Assembly (NCBI GenBank): GCA_012798135.1
Contig: JAAZNU010000015.1
Location: forward strand, 1-64,000
Source: Veillonellaceae bacterium
Lineage (GTDB): Bacteria; Bacillota_C; Negativicutes; UBA1444
Reading direction: 5' to 3'
DNA length: 64,000 bases
Below the pieces are notes generated by a model, which ran no database searches, was not told the origin of the DNA, and saw only the letters and a program-made list of their open reading frames with translations. Made by a program: the position numbers and the translations under genes. Of this stretch, positions 31,347 to 40,495 are shown in pieces; positions within the stretch are counted from its first letter, which is position 1, and every line of letters starts with the position of its first letter.

Positions 31347-31655
31347 ATGAATCGCGGCGTTTTTGAGTTCCGCGGCTCCGGCTTCGGCTATATCTGGCTG
31401 CTGGCCTGGACGCTGTTCCTGTCCGTCATAACCGGCGGACTGTTCTTCCCGTGGGCCTATTCCGCCCAGCAGCGCTGGATCGCCTCAAACACGTACCTGA
31501 ACGGCCAGCCGTTACAATTTGTCGGCACCGGCATCGGCTTTTTCTTCCAGTGGCTGCTCATTCTGGTTCTGACCTTCATCACGCTGGGTCTTTATGCCCC
31601 TTGGGGCTATTGCCGCCTCAAGCGTTGGGAAGTCGAAAACACGGTTCTGCCATAA
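31347..31655 (+). CDS. DUF898-like (YjgN-type) membrane protein, 102 aa
   Basis: A small membrane protein with two repeated hydrophobic hairpins (about 12-38 and 60-90), each ending in a W-x-Y motif: FFPWAYSAQQRW and YAPWGYCRLKRW. These are the hallmark of DUF898. It starts at ATG 31347, preceded by ACAGGAGG. Its 3' end overlaps the convergent yqeB gene by 38 bases, an overlap of two real reading frames on opposite strands. Confidence 0.85.
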   Translation: MNRGVFEFRGSGFGYIWLLAWTLFLSVITGGLFFPWAYSAQQRWIASNTYLNGQPLQFVGTGIGFFFQWLLILVLTFITLGLYAPWGYCRLKRWEVENTVLP

Positions 31656-32424
31656 GCAAAGCTTCCAGCACGCCGCCGCCGACAGCCCGCGCTTTGTCGG
31701 AGATCGTCCAGCAATGCTGAACTCTGGCCCGCGGGTCGATGTCGCCGATCTTCATATTCTTCGTCACGGTCAGCCCTGGATACAGGACCCCGCGCAATAC
31801 GCCGGAAATCGCCGCCACCACCGGCGTCGCGCCGACAGTCCCCAAAATGTCGCCGGCGGCAACAATATCGCCGATTTGTTTTTGCGGCCAAAAGGTCCCG
31901 TCCGCGGGGGCCGTCACCAATCTTTCCAGGGTATAGCCGCCAATATCGCCAGGAATGCCGGTATTCGGTTCCGCTGCTCCCGTTTCGATCACCCGGCCGA
32001 GATCATGTCCCCGCATGGTTTCCACGGCCCGGTGCACCGCCACGCCGGCGGTGAATCCTGGGCCGACGCCGATGACAACCGGCGCGTCATTGAGCGCCGT
32101 ACCGGTGTTTTTTTTCGCCAGAATGGCATCGACCAACCCCCACGGCTTTGCCTGTTCCCGGATTTGACAGGTTGGATCGATCAGAACCGGAATCAGTCTC
32201 TCCCGCAGGCAGCCGGCGACTTCGGCCGGCGTTGCCCGTACCGCCGTAACAGCTTCCACCGTCATCCGACCTTCGAAGACGGCGCTGGCAAACGCCACCG
32301 TTCGCCGGATCACCGTCGGCTGGGCAATCTCCGTGATCAGGACATCAAAACCGGACCGGAACAGACGATGAGCGATCCCCGTCGCCAAATCGCCGCCGCC
32401 TTTCACAATAATCAGTCGGTTCAT
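31618..32424 (-). CDS. yqeB: selenium-dependent Mo-hydroxylase accessory protein YqeB
   Basis: A 268-residue member of the YqeB/EF2563 family, found only with selenium-dependent molybdenum hydroxylases. The N-terminus IIVKGGGDLATGIAHRLFRSG is a Rossmann-like nucleotide site, and the middle region contains GVGPGFTAG and HRAVETMRGHDLGRV. The biochemical role is not known; it is presumed to act in selenium or cofactor loading. It is divergent from yqeC, with 66 bases between start codons, and its end overlaps the DUF898 gene. Confidence 0.92.
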   Translation of the reverse strand: MNRLIIVKGGGDLATGIAHRLFRSGFDVLITEIAQPTVIRRTVAFASAVFEGRMTVEAVTAVRATPAEVAGCLRERLIPVLIDPTCQIREQAKPWGLVDAILAKKNTGTALNDAPVVIGVGPGFTAGVAVHRAVETMRGHDLGRVIETGAAEPNTGIPGDIGGYTLERLVTAPADGTFWPQKQIGDIVAAGDILGTVGATPVVAAISGVLRGVLYPGLTVTKNMKIGDIDPRARVQHCWTISDKARAVGGGVLEALLMAEPCFRLPNA

Positions 32425-32490
32425 GCTGCATCCGCCCTTTTATTCCAAATTCTTTGACCTGCCGGAAATCGCTGAAGGGAGTGAGCCGTG

Positions 32491-33267
32491 ATGGCCGATT
32501 CATTGGCCCTGCTGCCGACATTCCGCCGAGTTGCCCGCAAGCCGCAGATCATCACGCTCATCGGCGGCGGCGGCAAAACCGGCCTGATGTTCCTCTGGGC
32601 CCGTTGCCTCCGGGAACTGGGAATGTCGGTCGTCACGACCACCACCACCAAATTGTGCGAAGAAACCCCGCCGGTGGTCCGGATCATTCCCGTCGCCTCG
32701 CCGGCGGCAGCGCAGGCCGCATTACTGAATCCTTGCGCCGAAACAATCCCCTTGCTGGTCGGTGGCCGCCTGCCGGCCGAAAAAAAGCTTGCCGGCATCC
32801 CTGCCGATTGGCTGGACAGGTTGCATGCCGAATTCCCCGCAACCTTTTTTCTCGTGGAAGGCGATGGTTCCGCCGGCCGATCCCTCAAAGGACATTTGCC
32901 CCACGAGCCGGTCATTCCGGCCGCCACTTCGCTGCTGGCGCCGGTGATCGGGCTGGATATATTGGGAAAGCCGCTCACGGAAAATCACGTTCACAGGCCG
33001 GAAGTTTTCGCCGGCATCACCGGTCTGGCCCCCGGCGACACGATCGACGTGAACGCCATCCTGGCCGTTTTGCAGAATCCCGGCGGCTATTTGGCCAAGG
33101 CCCCGTCAACCGCTGCCGTCCTCCCTGTTCTGAACAAACTGGATCTGCTGCCGCAACCGGCTGATGCGACAGTACTCGCCCGGCTGATCCTGACTGCCGC
33201 CCTGCCACGGGTCCAGGCGGTCTGGGTCGGCAGCGTTCGCCAGAATCGTTTCAAGGAGTTCACATGA
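32491..33267 (+). CDS. yqeC: selenium-dependent hydroxylase accessory protein YqeC
   Basis: A 258-residue accessory protein for selenium-dependent Mo hydroxylases. ITLIGGGGKTGLMFLWAR is a P-loop, so it is probably an NTPase, and VEGDGSAGRSLKGH is family-specific. The start is ATG 32491 or the GTG one codon earlier; AAGGGAG serves either. The stop overlaps the mocA start (ATGA). Confidence 0.92.
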   Translation: MADSLALLPTFRRVARKPQIITLIGGGGKTGLMFLWARCLRELGMSVVTTTTTKLCEETPPVVRIIPVASPAAAQAALLNPCAETIPLLVGGRLPAEKKLAGIPADWLDRLHAEFPATFFLVEGDGSAGRSLKGHLPHEPVIPAATSLLAPVIGLDILGKPLTENHVHRPEVFAGITGLAPGDTIDVNAILAVLQNPGGYLAKAPSTAAVLPVLNKLDLLPQPADATVLARLILTAALPRVQAVWVGSVRQNRFKEFT

Positions 33268-33866
33268 TCATCGGCATTATCCTGGCCGCCGGCGCTGCCC
33301 GCCGGATGGGAAAACTCAAACAACTGCTGCCGTTGGCGGAAAAACCGATGGTTTGGCATGTGGCATCCGCAGCCTGCCGGTCGCATCTGGCTGCCGTCCG
33401 GCTCGTCACCGGCGCTGAAAGCGCCGCCGTGTCCGACGCCGTGCTGGATCTGCCGCTGTCGGTGATCCATAATCCGGATTGGTGCCAGGGGCAGTCGACC
33501 AGTCTGATTGCCGGGTTGCAGGGGTTGCCGCCGGGCGCGGACGCCGTTCTGTTTATGCTGGCGGACCAGCCCCTCGTGACACCGGAACTCATCAATTCGC
33601 TCATCGCCGTCTTCGAGGCGTCGGGAAAAAGCATTGTCTGCCCGGTTCATGATGGCCAGCGCGGTCTGCCGGTCCTGTTTTCCCTGCGGAAATGGCAAAA
33701 CGCCCTGAACACGCTGACCGGTGATCAGGGCGCTCGCAGTATCATCGCGGCCCACCCTGGGGAAATCGGCCAGGTCGCCGTGGAATCGCCGGAACTGTTC
33801 GAAGATGTGGATACGCCGGACGACTATCGCCGGATGTGCGGCCGGTTCCCGCAGCCGCCTCAATAG
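33264..33866 (+). CDS. mocA: molybdenum cofactor cytidylyltransferase-like protein
   Basis: A MobA-like NTP transferase (200 aa) of the MocA/YgfJ group, expected to attach CMP to molybdopterin, making the MCD form used by xanthine-oxidase-family enzymes. The nucleotide loop ILAAGAARRMGKLKQLLPL and the metal/nucleotide motif ADQPLVTPE are intact, and DVDTPDDY lies near the C-terminus. It is translationally coupled to yqeC. Its end overlaps the convergent Mo-hydroxylase gene by 7 bases. Confidence 0.92.
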   Translation: MIIGIILAAGAARRMGKLKQLLPLAEKPMVWHVASAACRSHLAAVRLVTGAESAAVSDAVLDLPLSVIHNPDWCQGQSTSLIAGLQGLPPGADAVLFMLADQPLVTPELINSLIAVFEASGKSIVCPVHDGQRGLPVLFSLRKWQNALNTLTGDQGARSIIAAHPGEIGQVAVESPELFEDVDTPDDYRRMCGRFPQPPQ

Positions 33867-36415
33867 TTGGCGCTATATTTTGTGTTGGCCAGTGGCAACT
33901 GCGTCCGGAAAATTTTATCGAAATGATAGTAGGCTCCGGCAACCGCCGGGGCGGTCGGAATCGTGGCGATCTCGCCAATCCCCTTGGCGCCGTAGGCAAG
34001 CGCCGAGGGGTTTTTTTCGATCAGTTGGATTTTGATCTCCGGCATATCGGTCGAACGGAACAAGCCCAGGGTGCCGAATTTTGCCGTCGGTACGCCCCGT
34101 TTCAGCGGGAAATCCTCCTGCAGGGCATAGCCCAGCCCCATGGCGATCGCGCCTTCGATCTGCCCCTCGATCGTGGTGGGATTGATGGCCCGCCCGACAT
34201 CATGAGCCGCCACTACTTTTCGGAGCCAGCCGCTTTCACTCAAACAAACCACCTGGGTGGCGTAACCGAAGGCCACATGATTCACCGGATGGGGTTTGTC
34301 GGAATTCAGGGGATCCGTTTTCCCCGTATACTCGCCGCGGAACTCGCGGCCAGCCAGTTCGGCCAGCGAAGAATTCTGCAGCGCCTCCGCCAGGGCCAGC
34401 GCCGCCTGCCGGACCGCCTCGCCGGTGAACAGGGTTTGCCGCGACGCCGTGGTGGTCCCGGCATTCGGCGTCACATCGGTATCCGGCGCGTGCATGGCCA
34501 CCGCCTCAGGCGGCACCGGCGCGGTCTCGCAGACAATCTGGCGCAGGATGGTCGCCAGCCCCTGACCGACACAGGCTGCCCCGGTCAAAATCTCCACTTG
34601 CCCAGCGCGGACCCGCAAAATGGCCCGGCCGGTATCCGGCACACCGACACCGAGGCCGGTGTTTTTGAGGGCACAGGCGATGCCGGCGATTTTTGCCGAC
34701 TCATATTCGTCCCTGACGGCGAGCAGCGTATCCTTGATCGCGGTGCTTTCATCGGCGATCTGTCCGGTCGCCATCACCGCTCCCGGTTCCAGGGCATTGC
34801 GATAGCGGATCTCCCATGGACTCAACCCAGTCAGATCGGCCAGCAGATTCAGATTCATCTCGCTGGCAAAGGTCGCCTGCGGCACGCCGAATCCGCGGAA
34901 GGCTCCGGCCGGCGGATTGTTGGTATACACAGCCACACCGTTGATTTCCACGTTGGGAATGGCGTAGGGACCGGACACATGCGTGCAGGCACGCTGCACG
35001 ACCGGCCCGCCGAGCGAGGCATAGGCGCCGGTGTCCGCAACGATCCGGGCTTTCATCGCCACCAGTTTGCCGGCGGCGTCACAGGCCGTCGTCAAAGCGA
35101 TCTCCATGGCATGCCGTTTGGGATGCACCCGGATGCTTTCCTGCCGGCTCAGGGTCAGCTTGACCGGCTTGCCGGTTTTTTGTGCCAATAAGGCCGCGTG
35201 GTGCTGGACGGACAGGTCTTCCTTGCCGCCGAATGCGCCGCCGACCAGTTTGCTGACAACCCGGACCTGGCTCTCCGGCAGGCCCAGCGTAGCGGCGATG
35301 CCATGAAAATCGTCATAAACGCTCTGACTGGCGATGTAGACCGTCAGCCGGCCGTCTTTCCCCGGCACTGCCAGGGCGCTTTCCGGTTCCAGAAAAGCAT
35401 GCTCGGTCGGCGGCGTCTGATAACTACGGGTCACGACATGGGCGGCAGCCGCGATGGCCTGCTGCACGTTGCCCCGGGAAAACTCGACTTTGCTGAGGAT
35501 GTTGCCGTCGGGATGGAGCGGGGGCGCGTCCGGCGCCATGGCGGCCTGCGGCGACAGAACCGGCGGCAGTTCCTCATATTCCAGCCGAATCATCTGCACA
35601 GCCTGCCGGGCTATTTTTTTTGTCTTCGCCGCGACAATCGCCAGCGCATCGCCGATATAGCGAGTTTCCTCCCCAATGGCGATCATCGCCGGCCAGTCAT
35701 GTTTCAGGTGTCCCCACAAGCGCTCGCCCGGAATGTCGGCCGCGGTCATCACGGCTTCCACGCCGGCCAGTTCCCGGGCCGACGCCGTGTCAATGGCCAG
35801 GATCCGCGCCCGGGCCACGGGAGTCCGGAGAACTGCTGCATAGAGCATGTCCGGCACTTGCATGTCGTCGACATATTCGCCGGTGCCCAACACTTTTGCG
35901 GCGGCATCCAGCCGGGCAGCCCGCTCGCCCACTCTCACGGCGGTCAGGCAGGGCACGACCGTTTCGCCCCGCAGGGCAGCGGCCGCCATCAATATGGCCT
36001 TTTCAATTTTCACATAGCCGGTACAGCGACAAATATTGCCGCGCAAGGCCTCCTTCACGCGGGCGGGCGACGGATCGGGGTCTTTATCCAACAGGGCTTT
36101 GGCGCTGGTCACCATGCCCGGCGTGCAGAACCCGCACTGGACAGCGCCGGCTTCCGTAAAGGCCCAGGTGTAAATCTGTTTTTCCTGCTCCGAGAGCCCT
36201 TCCACCGTCAGGACATTTTTCCCATCCACGCGGCTAAGCGTCTGCAGACAGGCCCGCATCGCCAGTCCGTTGATCAAGATCATGCAGGCGCCACAGGCAC
36301 CTTCGCCGCAGCCGTTTTTCAACGAAGTCAGGCGCAGCGTTTCGCGCAGATATTCCAACAGATTTTCATCTTCCGTCGCGGTCACAGTCCGACCGTTTAC
36401 TGTAAACTGAAACAT
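33860..36415 (-). CDS. selenium-dependent xanthine dehydrogenase-type Mo hydroxylase
   Basis: A fused enzyme of 851 residues: a 2Fe-2S ferredoxin domain (about 1-80, CGEGACGAC), a second 2Fe-2S helical domain (about 80-155, CGFCTPGM ... CRCTGY) and the Mo-binding chain (about 165-851). There is no FAD domain. GGAFGGKED, AFRGFGVPQ and the C-terminal GAKGIGE (catalytic Glu815) are present. Together with yqeB, yqeC and ssnA nearby, it matches the selenium-dependent family TIGR03311. Likely substrates are xanthine, hypoxanthine or another N-heterocycle. It overlaps the hydantoinase gene by 19 bases and ends the operon. Confidence 0.93.
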   Translation of the reverse strand: MFQFTVNGRTVTATEDENLLEYLRETLRLTSLKNGCGEGACGACMILINGLAMRACLQTLSRVDGKNVLTVEGLSEQEKQIYTWAFTEAGAVQCGFCTPGMVTSAKALLDKDPDPSPARVKEALRGNICRCTGYVKIEKAILMAAAALRGETVVPCLTAVRVGERAARLDAAAKVLGTGEYVDDMQVPDMLYAAVLRTPVARARILAIDTASARELAGVEAVMTAADIPGERLWGHLKHDWPAMIAIGEETRYIGDALAIVAAKTKKIARQAVQMIRLEYEELPPVLSPQAAMAPDAPPLHPDGNILSKVEFSRGNVQQAIAAAAHVVTRSYQTPPTEHAFLEPESALAVPGKDGRLTVYIASQSVYDDFHGIAATLGLPESQVRVVSKLVGGAFGGKEDLSVQHHAALLAQKTGKPVKLTLSRQESIRVHPKRHAMEIALTTACDAAGKLVAMKARIVADTGAYASLGGPVVQRACTHVSGPYAIPNVEINGVAVYTNNPPAGAFRGFGVPQATFASEMNLNLLADLTGLSPWEIRYRNALEPGAVMATGQIADESTAIKDTLLAVRDEYESAKIAGIACALKNTGLGVGVPDTGRAILRVRAGQVEILTGAACVGQGLATILRQIVCETAPVPPEAVAMHAPDTDVTPNAGTTTASRQTLFTGEAVRQAALALAEALQNSSLAELAGREFRGEYTGKTDPLNSDKPHPVNHVAFGYATQVVCLSESGWLRKVVAAHDVGRAINPTTIEGQIEGAIAMGLGYALQEDFPLKRGVPTAKFGTLGLFRSTDMPEIKIQLIEKNPSALAYGAKGIGEIATIPTAPAVAGAYYHFDKIFRTQLPLANTKYSANY

Positions 36416-37806
36416 CCGATTTCCTCCCCGCTTTTCACCGGTTGACGCGGCAAATATTCGCCGAGCGGGCCTGGTTGGACGACTCCGTCCCGCACCGCGC
36501 GCCGGCCGCGAAGCCAGACATCGCGAACCGCACCGATCTGTTCCATTCCTTCGTAAGCATTGTAATCGGCATTCTGCTGCTGGGTCCGGGCGCTGATGAT
36601 CGCCCGTCGGACCGGATCCCAGGCCACGATGTCCGCGTCGCTGCCGGCCGCCAACACTCCTTTGCGCGGATACAGTCCGAACAGTTTCGCCGCGTTCGTG
36701 GATACGGCCGCCGCAAAGTCCGTCAGACTCAGCCGTCCTGCCGCCACGCCATGCGTGAACAGCAGGCCGAACCGGTTTTCCACCCCGGGCGCGCCGTTGG
36801 GAATGCGGCTGAAATCCGTTTTTCCCAAGTCCTTTTGCCCGACATAATTAAAGGAGCAATGATCCGATCCCACACAGGACAGGGAATGATCCGCAAGCCC
36901 TCGCCACAAGGCGGCCTGGTTTTTCTGGCGGCGCAGCGGGGGCGACATCACGTATTTGGCAGCTTCAAATCCTGCCAGCCCGTAGAGGCTCTCATCCAGC
37001 AACAAATACTGCGGGCAGGTTTCAGCCGTCACCGGCAGGCCCCGACGTTGCGCCTCCCTGATGAGTTCCAATGCGCGGCCGGTGCTGACATGGACGACGT
37101 ACAGGGAACAGCCGGTAATTTCCGTCAAACACAGCGCCCGGTACACCGCCTCGGCTTCCACCGGCTCCGGCCGGGTCGCCGCGTGTTGATCCGGCGACAG
37201 CCGTCCGGTTGCCCGGGCCTCGTCGACCAGCTGCCGAATCACGTCGCCATTCTCGCAATGCAAACAGACGCGCAACCCCCGCTCCCGACACACCCGCATG
37301 ACTTTCAGGAGGCTCGCGTCATCGACCTGCAGCACGTCTTTATAGGCCAGATACAGTTTGACCGAACTGACGCCCTGCGTCTGCGGCAACTCCGCCAGTT
37401 CCGCCAGAACTTCGGCCCGGCAGTCGCACATCGCCAGGTGAAAGCCATAATCGGTGAAACTTTTGCCCCGGGCCTTGTCATGCCACTCTTCCATCGCCGC
37501 CGCCAAACTGCCGCCCCGGCTTTGCGTGGCGTAGTCGATCACGGTTGTGGTGCCGCCGCTCAGGGCAGCCCGGGAGCCGGTGAAAAAATCGTCCGCCGTA
37601 ACGGTGGCGCCGGTGTTCAGATCAAAATGCGTGTGCGGATCGATGCCGCCGGGAAACAGATAGCAACCGGTTACGTCAATGACCTCGTCGCCGGCCTCAA
37701 TCAGGTTTTGTCCCAGTTGTTCGACGCTCCCGCCAAGCAGCCGAAGGTCGGTAAGTTGGACCGAATCGGCATTTACCACCGTCCCGCCGGTCAAGACAGT
37801 ACCCAT
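36397..37806 (-). CDS. hydA: dihydropyrimidinase / hydantoinase
   Basis: A cyclic-amide hydrolase of the amidohydrolase superfamily (469 aa). It opens dihydropyrimidine or hydantoin rings. The metal-binding motif GGIDPHTHFD, the lysine that becomes carboxylated in VKLYLAYK (about residue 155), HVSTG and GSDHCSF are present. It stands between preA and the Mo hydroxylase with overlaps or short gaps, which suggests these act on one nitrogen heterocycle pathway. Related phenylhydantoinases occur in selenium-hydroxylase clusters, so a purine-derived ring is equally possible. Confidence 0.92.
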   Translation of the reverse strand: MGTVLTGGTVVNADSVQLTDLRLLGGSVEQLGQNLIEAGDEVIDVTGCYLFPGGIDPHTHFDLNTGATVTADDFFTGSRAALSGGTTTVIDYATQSRGGSLAAAMEEWHDKARGKSFTDYGFHLAMCDCRAEVLAELAELPQTQGVSSVKLYLAYKDVLQVDDASLLKVMRVCRERGLRVCLHCENGDVIRQLVDEARATGRLSPDQHAATRPEPVEAEAVYRALCLTEITGCSLYVVHVSTGRALELIREAQRRGLPVTAETCPQYLLLDESLYGLAGFEAAKYVMSPPLRRQKNQAALWRGLADHSLSCVGSDHCSFNYVGQKDLGKTDFSRIPNGAPGVENRFGLLFTHGVAAGRLSLTDFAAAVSTNAAKLFGLYPRKGVLAAGSDADIVAWDPVRRAIISARTQQQNADYNAYEGMEQIGAVRDVWLRGRRAVRDGVVQPGPLGEYLPRQPVKSGEEIGCFSLQ

Positions 37807-37818
37807 ATCCTTACCTCG

Positions 37819-38910
37819 TCAGGCCTTCGGAAACCCGATGGCTTGTACCGGGCAGCGGCTGATGCAAAGGCCGCAGCCGAAACATTCTACCGAATCGATG
37901 ACCGCCACTTTTTCCTGCAGCCGAATGGCCTGATAGGGACAACTGCGAACGCAATTGCCGCAGCCAATGCAGCGGGCCGGGTCCACGACCGGCGGCACCG
38001 CGAAGGTCCGGACCGACCGATCCCGCATCTTGCGCACCGTTAGTCCGATGATGTCGCGGACGGCTGCATAGCCGTGGCTATCCAGAAAATCATTCAGTTC
38101 ACCGGCGATTTTCCCGTATACCGACGGTCCTTTCAGAATCGCTTCGGTACAGATCTGAACCGCCGAGGCGCCTGCCATCAGCAGTTCCGCCGCATCCCGG
38201 CCGCTGGCCACACCGCCGACGCCGAAGATCGGAATCTTCACCATGCGGGCCGCATCAAAAATGCAACGCACAGCCAGTGCCTTGATCGCCCGGCCGGACA
38301 GCCAGCCGTAGCCGGTTTGGCTGCCCATGTGCGGCAGGCCGGTTTCCACGTCGATGCCCATGCAGGGACCGAAGGAGTTAATCATCACCAGCGCGTCCGC
38401 TCCGGCCGCTTCCACAGCCAGCGCGATTTCCTGGATGTTCGGGTGCGGACTCATCTTCACGAATACCGGGACGTCGACAGATTCCTTCGCCGCCCGCACC
38501 GTATCGGTGATCGGCGTCAGGTCATTGCCAATGTAATGGCAGGACAATTCCAACGCGTCGGCGAACGGCCGCACCAGTGGAGCCAGTTCCCGGATCTGTT
38601 CCGCCGTGTAGCCGAGTCCGACGATCAACGGAACGCCGGCGGATTTAGCGATAGCATACTCTTGCGCCATCCACTGCTCCTTCGGCAGTTCCGACCACAG
38701 TTCGGTGTTCAGCATGCCGATCTGAACATCAGCCATGCAAGGACGCGGGACCTGCGCCGGTTCGACGGAAATCGTTTTGCTGACGATAGCAGCAGCGCCG
38801 CCTTTGACAGCGGCGACACAAGCGGCGCCATCGCGCACGGGAGGTCCGGCCGCCGGCATCAGCGGCGCTGCGAAAGAAAGACCACAAATTTTTACGGACA
38901 GATCAGCCAA
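37819..38910 (-). CDS. preA: PreA-like dihydropyrimidine dehydrogenase subunit with two 4Fe-4S clusters
   Basis: An FMN TIM-barrel (about 1-300) resembling dihydroorotate dehydrogenase, then a ferredoxin tail with CIGCGNCVRSCP and CFGCGLCISRCP (363 aa). It reduces uracil or thymine to the dihydro form, the substrate of the hydantoinase next to it. The usual NAD(P)H-oxidising partner PreT is absent here; electrons might come directly from ferredoxin or from another FAD protein. The start is TTG 38910, after GGAGGG. It is five bases from the ABC ATPase stop. Confidence 0.9.
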   Translation of the reverse strand: MADLSVKICGLSFAAPLMPAAGPPVRDGAACVAAVKGGAAAIVSKTISVEPAQVPRPCMADVQIGMLNTELWSELPKEQWMAQEYAIAKSAGVPLIVGLGYTAEQIRELAPLVRPFADALELSCHYIGNDLTPITDTVRAAKESVDVPVFVKMSPHPNIQEIALAVEAAGADALVMINSFGPCMGIDVETGLPHMGSQTGYGWLSGRAIKALAVRCIFDAARMVKIPIFGVGGVASGRDAAELLMAGASAVQICTEAILKGPSVYGKIAGELNDFLDSHGYAAVRDIIGLTVRKMRDRSVRTFAVPPVVDPARCIGCGNCVRSCPYQAIRLQEKVAVIDSVECFGCGLCISRCPVQAIGFPKA

Positions 38911-38914
38911 TCTC

Positions 38915-40465
38915 TCATCCCTCCATCGCCGGTTGTTCGCCCGGGCCCTGTGGTTCCAGGCCAGCCATCAACAGCCCCAGAGTCTTTTCATCCGCGGCGG
39001 CCGCCGGCAAAATATCCATGATTCGCCCATCGAAAAATACCGCGACCCGGTCGCTCAGTTTCTGCACCTCATCCAGTTCCTCGGAAATCAGGATGATCCC
39101 CATCCCCGCCTGGCTAGCCGCCAACAGCATTTCATGCACGTATTCGGCCGCGCCGATATCCAGACCGCGCGTCGGGTACGCCGCAATCAGCACCTTGGGA
39201 CGACGGGTGATCTCACGTGCCATGATCAGCCGCTGAATATTACCGCCGGACAACTTGCCGGTAGCCGTCATCAGATCCGGCGTCTTGATGCCATACTCCT
39301 GGACCAGTTGCTCGCTATGCCGCTGAATCAGGGGGGAATTCAATACCCCGTTCTTGGCGAAGGGAGCCTCCGCATGGTCTTTCAGCAGCAAATTCTCCCA
39401 GATCGAAAACGACGGGATGGTGCCCACGTGCAACCGGTCTTCCGGGACATAGCCGAGTCCTTTTTCAATAATTCTTTTCGGCGGCTCATGGGTAATATCC
39501 TCCCCGGCGAGGACCACCTTCCCTGAATCGACCGGCCGCAGACCGCTGATCGCCTCGGCGAATTCCTTCTGCCCGTTGCCGGACACCCCCGCAATGCCAA
39601 GGATTTCCCCCGGCCGGACACCCAGGGAAATCCCCCGCAAAGCCGGCGTTCCCATATTATTGGTCACGCACAGGTTTTCCACGCACAGGACGCATTCTCC
39701 CTGGAACTCCCGCGCCTCGCGGCTGATCGTCTTCGATTCGCGACCGACCATCAGACGGGCCAGTTCCTCCGGTCCCGTATTTTTTGTCAGCACTTCGCCG
39801 ACCTTTTTGCCGTCCCGCAGGACGACGACCCGGTCGCTGACCTCCATTACTTCGTGCAGCTTGTGGCTGATGATGAAGACGGCGTGGCCCTGCCGGGCCA
39901 TGTTTTTCAGCAGAACGATCAGGTCCTGCGCCTCCTGCGGGGTCAATACCGCCGTCGGTTCATCCAGAATCAGCAGATCGGCGCCCCTGTACAGGGCTTT
40001 GATGATTTCCACGCGCTGTTGCTCGCCGACGCTCAGTTGCCAGACGTAGGCGTCAGGATTCACCGTCACACCGTAAGCCGAGCCGATTTCCACGATTTTT
40101 CGGGCCACCGGCTCCAGGTCGAGAATCGCCCCTTTCGCCGACGGCATGCCCAACGCCACATTTTCGCTGACCGTCAGCGTGGGCACCAGCATGAAATGTT
40201 GGTGCACCATGCCGATGCCTTTATCGATGGCTGCCCGGGGAGAGTCGATGCGAACAGGTTCGCCGTCGATGAAGATGCTGCCGCCGTCGGGCTGATACAG
40301 ACCATAAAGGACATTCATCAGCGTCGTCTTGCCGGCGCCATTTTCGCCCAACAAGGCCAATATCTCGCCGGCCGCGATCTTGATCCCGACCTGATCATTA
40401 CTGAGCACTCCCGGAAACCGCTTGACGATGTCCCGCATTTCCAGGCTGGTGATCCTGTTGTTCAT
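38915..40465 (-). CDS. nucleoside-type ABC transporter ATP-binding protein
   Basis: A double-ABC ATPase of the carbohydrate/nucleoside uptake type (516 aa). The first half has Walker A GENGAGKTT, signature LSVGEQQRVEI and Walker B LLILDEPTAVLT. The second half has a degenerate P-loop (GVSGNGQKEF), as usual in this family, and LSGGNIQR. It works with the BMP lipoprotein upstream and the two permeases at 42013-44026. Adjacent catabolic genes point to purines, pyrimidines or their nucleosides as substrate. Confidence 0.93.
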   Translation of the reverse strand: MNNRITSLEMRDIVKRFPGVLSNDQVGIKIAAGEILALLGENGAGKTTLMNVLYGLYQPDGGSIFIDGEPVRIDSPRAAIDKGIGMVHQHFMLVPTLTVSENVALGMPSAKGAILDLEPVARKIVEIGSAYGVTVNPDAYVWQLSVGEQQRVEIIKALYRGADLLILDEPTAVLTPQEAQDLIVLLKNMARQGHAVFIISHKLHEVMEVSDRVVVLRDGKKVGEVLTKNTGPEELARLMVGRESKTISREAREFQGECVLCVENLCVTNNMGTPALRGISLGVRPGEILGIAGVSGNGQKEFAEAISGLRPVDSGKVVLAGEDITHEPPKRIIEKGLGYVPEDRLHVGTIPSFSIWENLLLKDHAEAPFAKNGVLNSPLIQRHSEQLVQEYGIKTPDLMTATGKLSGGNIQRLIMAREITRRPKVLIAAYPTRGLDIGAAEYVHEMLLAASQAGMGIILISEELDEVQKLSDRVAVFFDGRIMDILPAAAADEKTLGLLMAGLEPQGPGEQPAMEG

Positions 40466-40495
40466 TGCTCCACTCTCCCGGTCAACCCTTGGCGT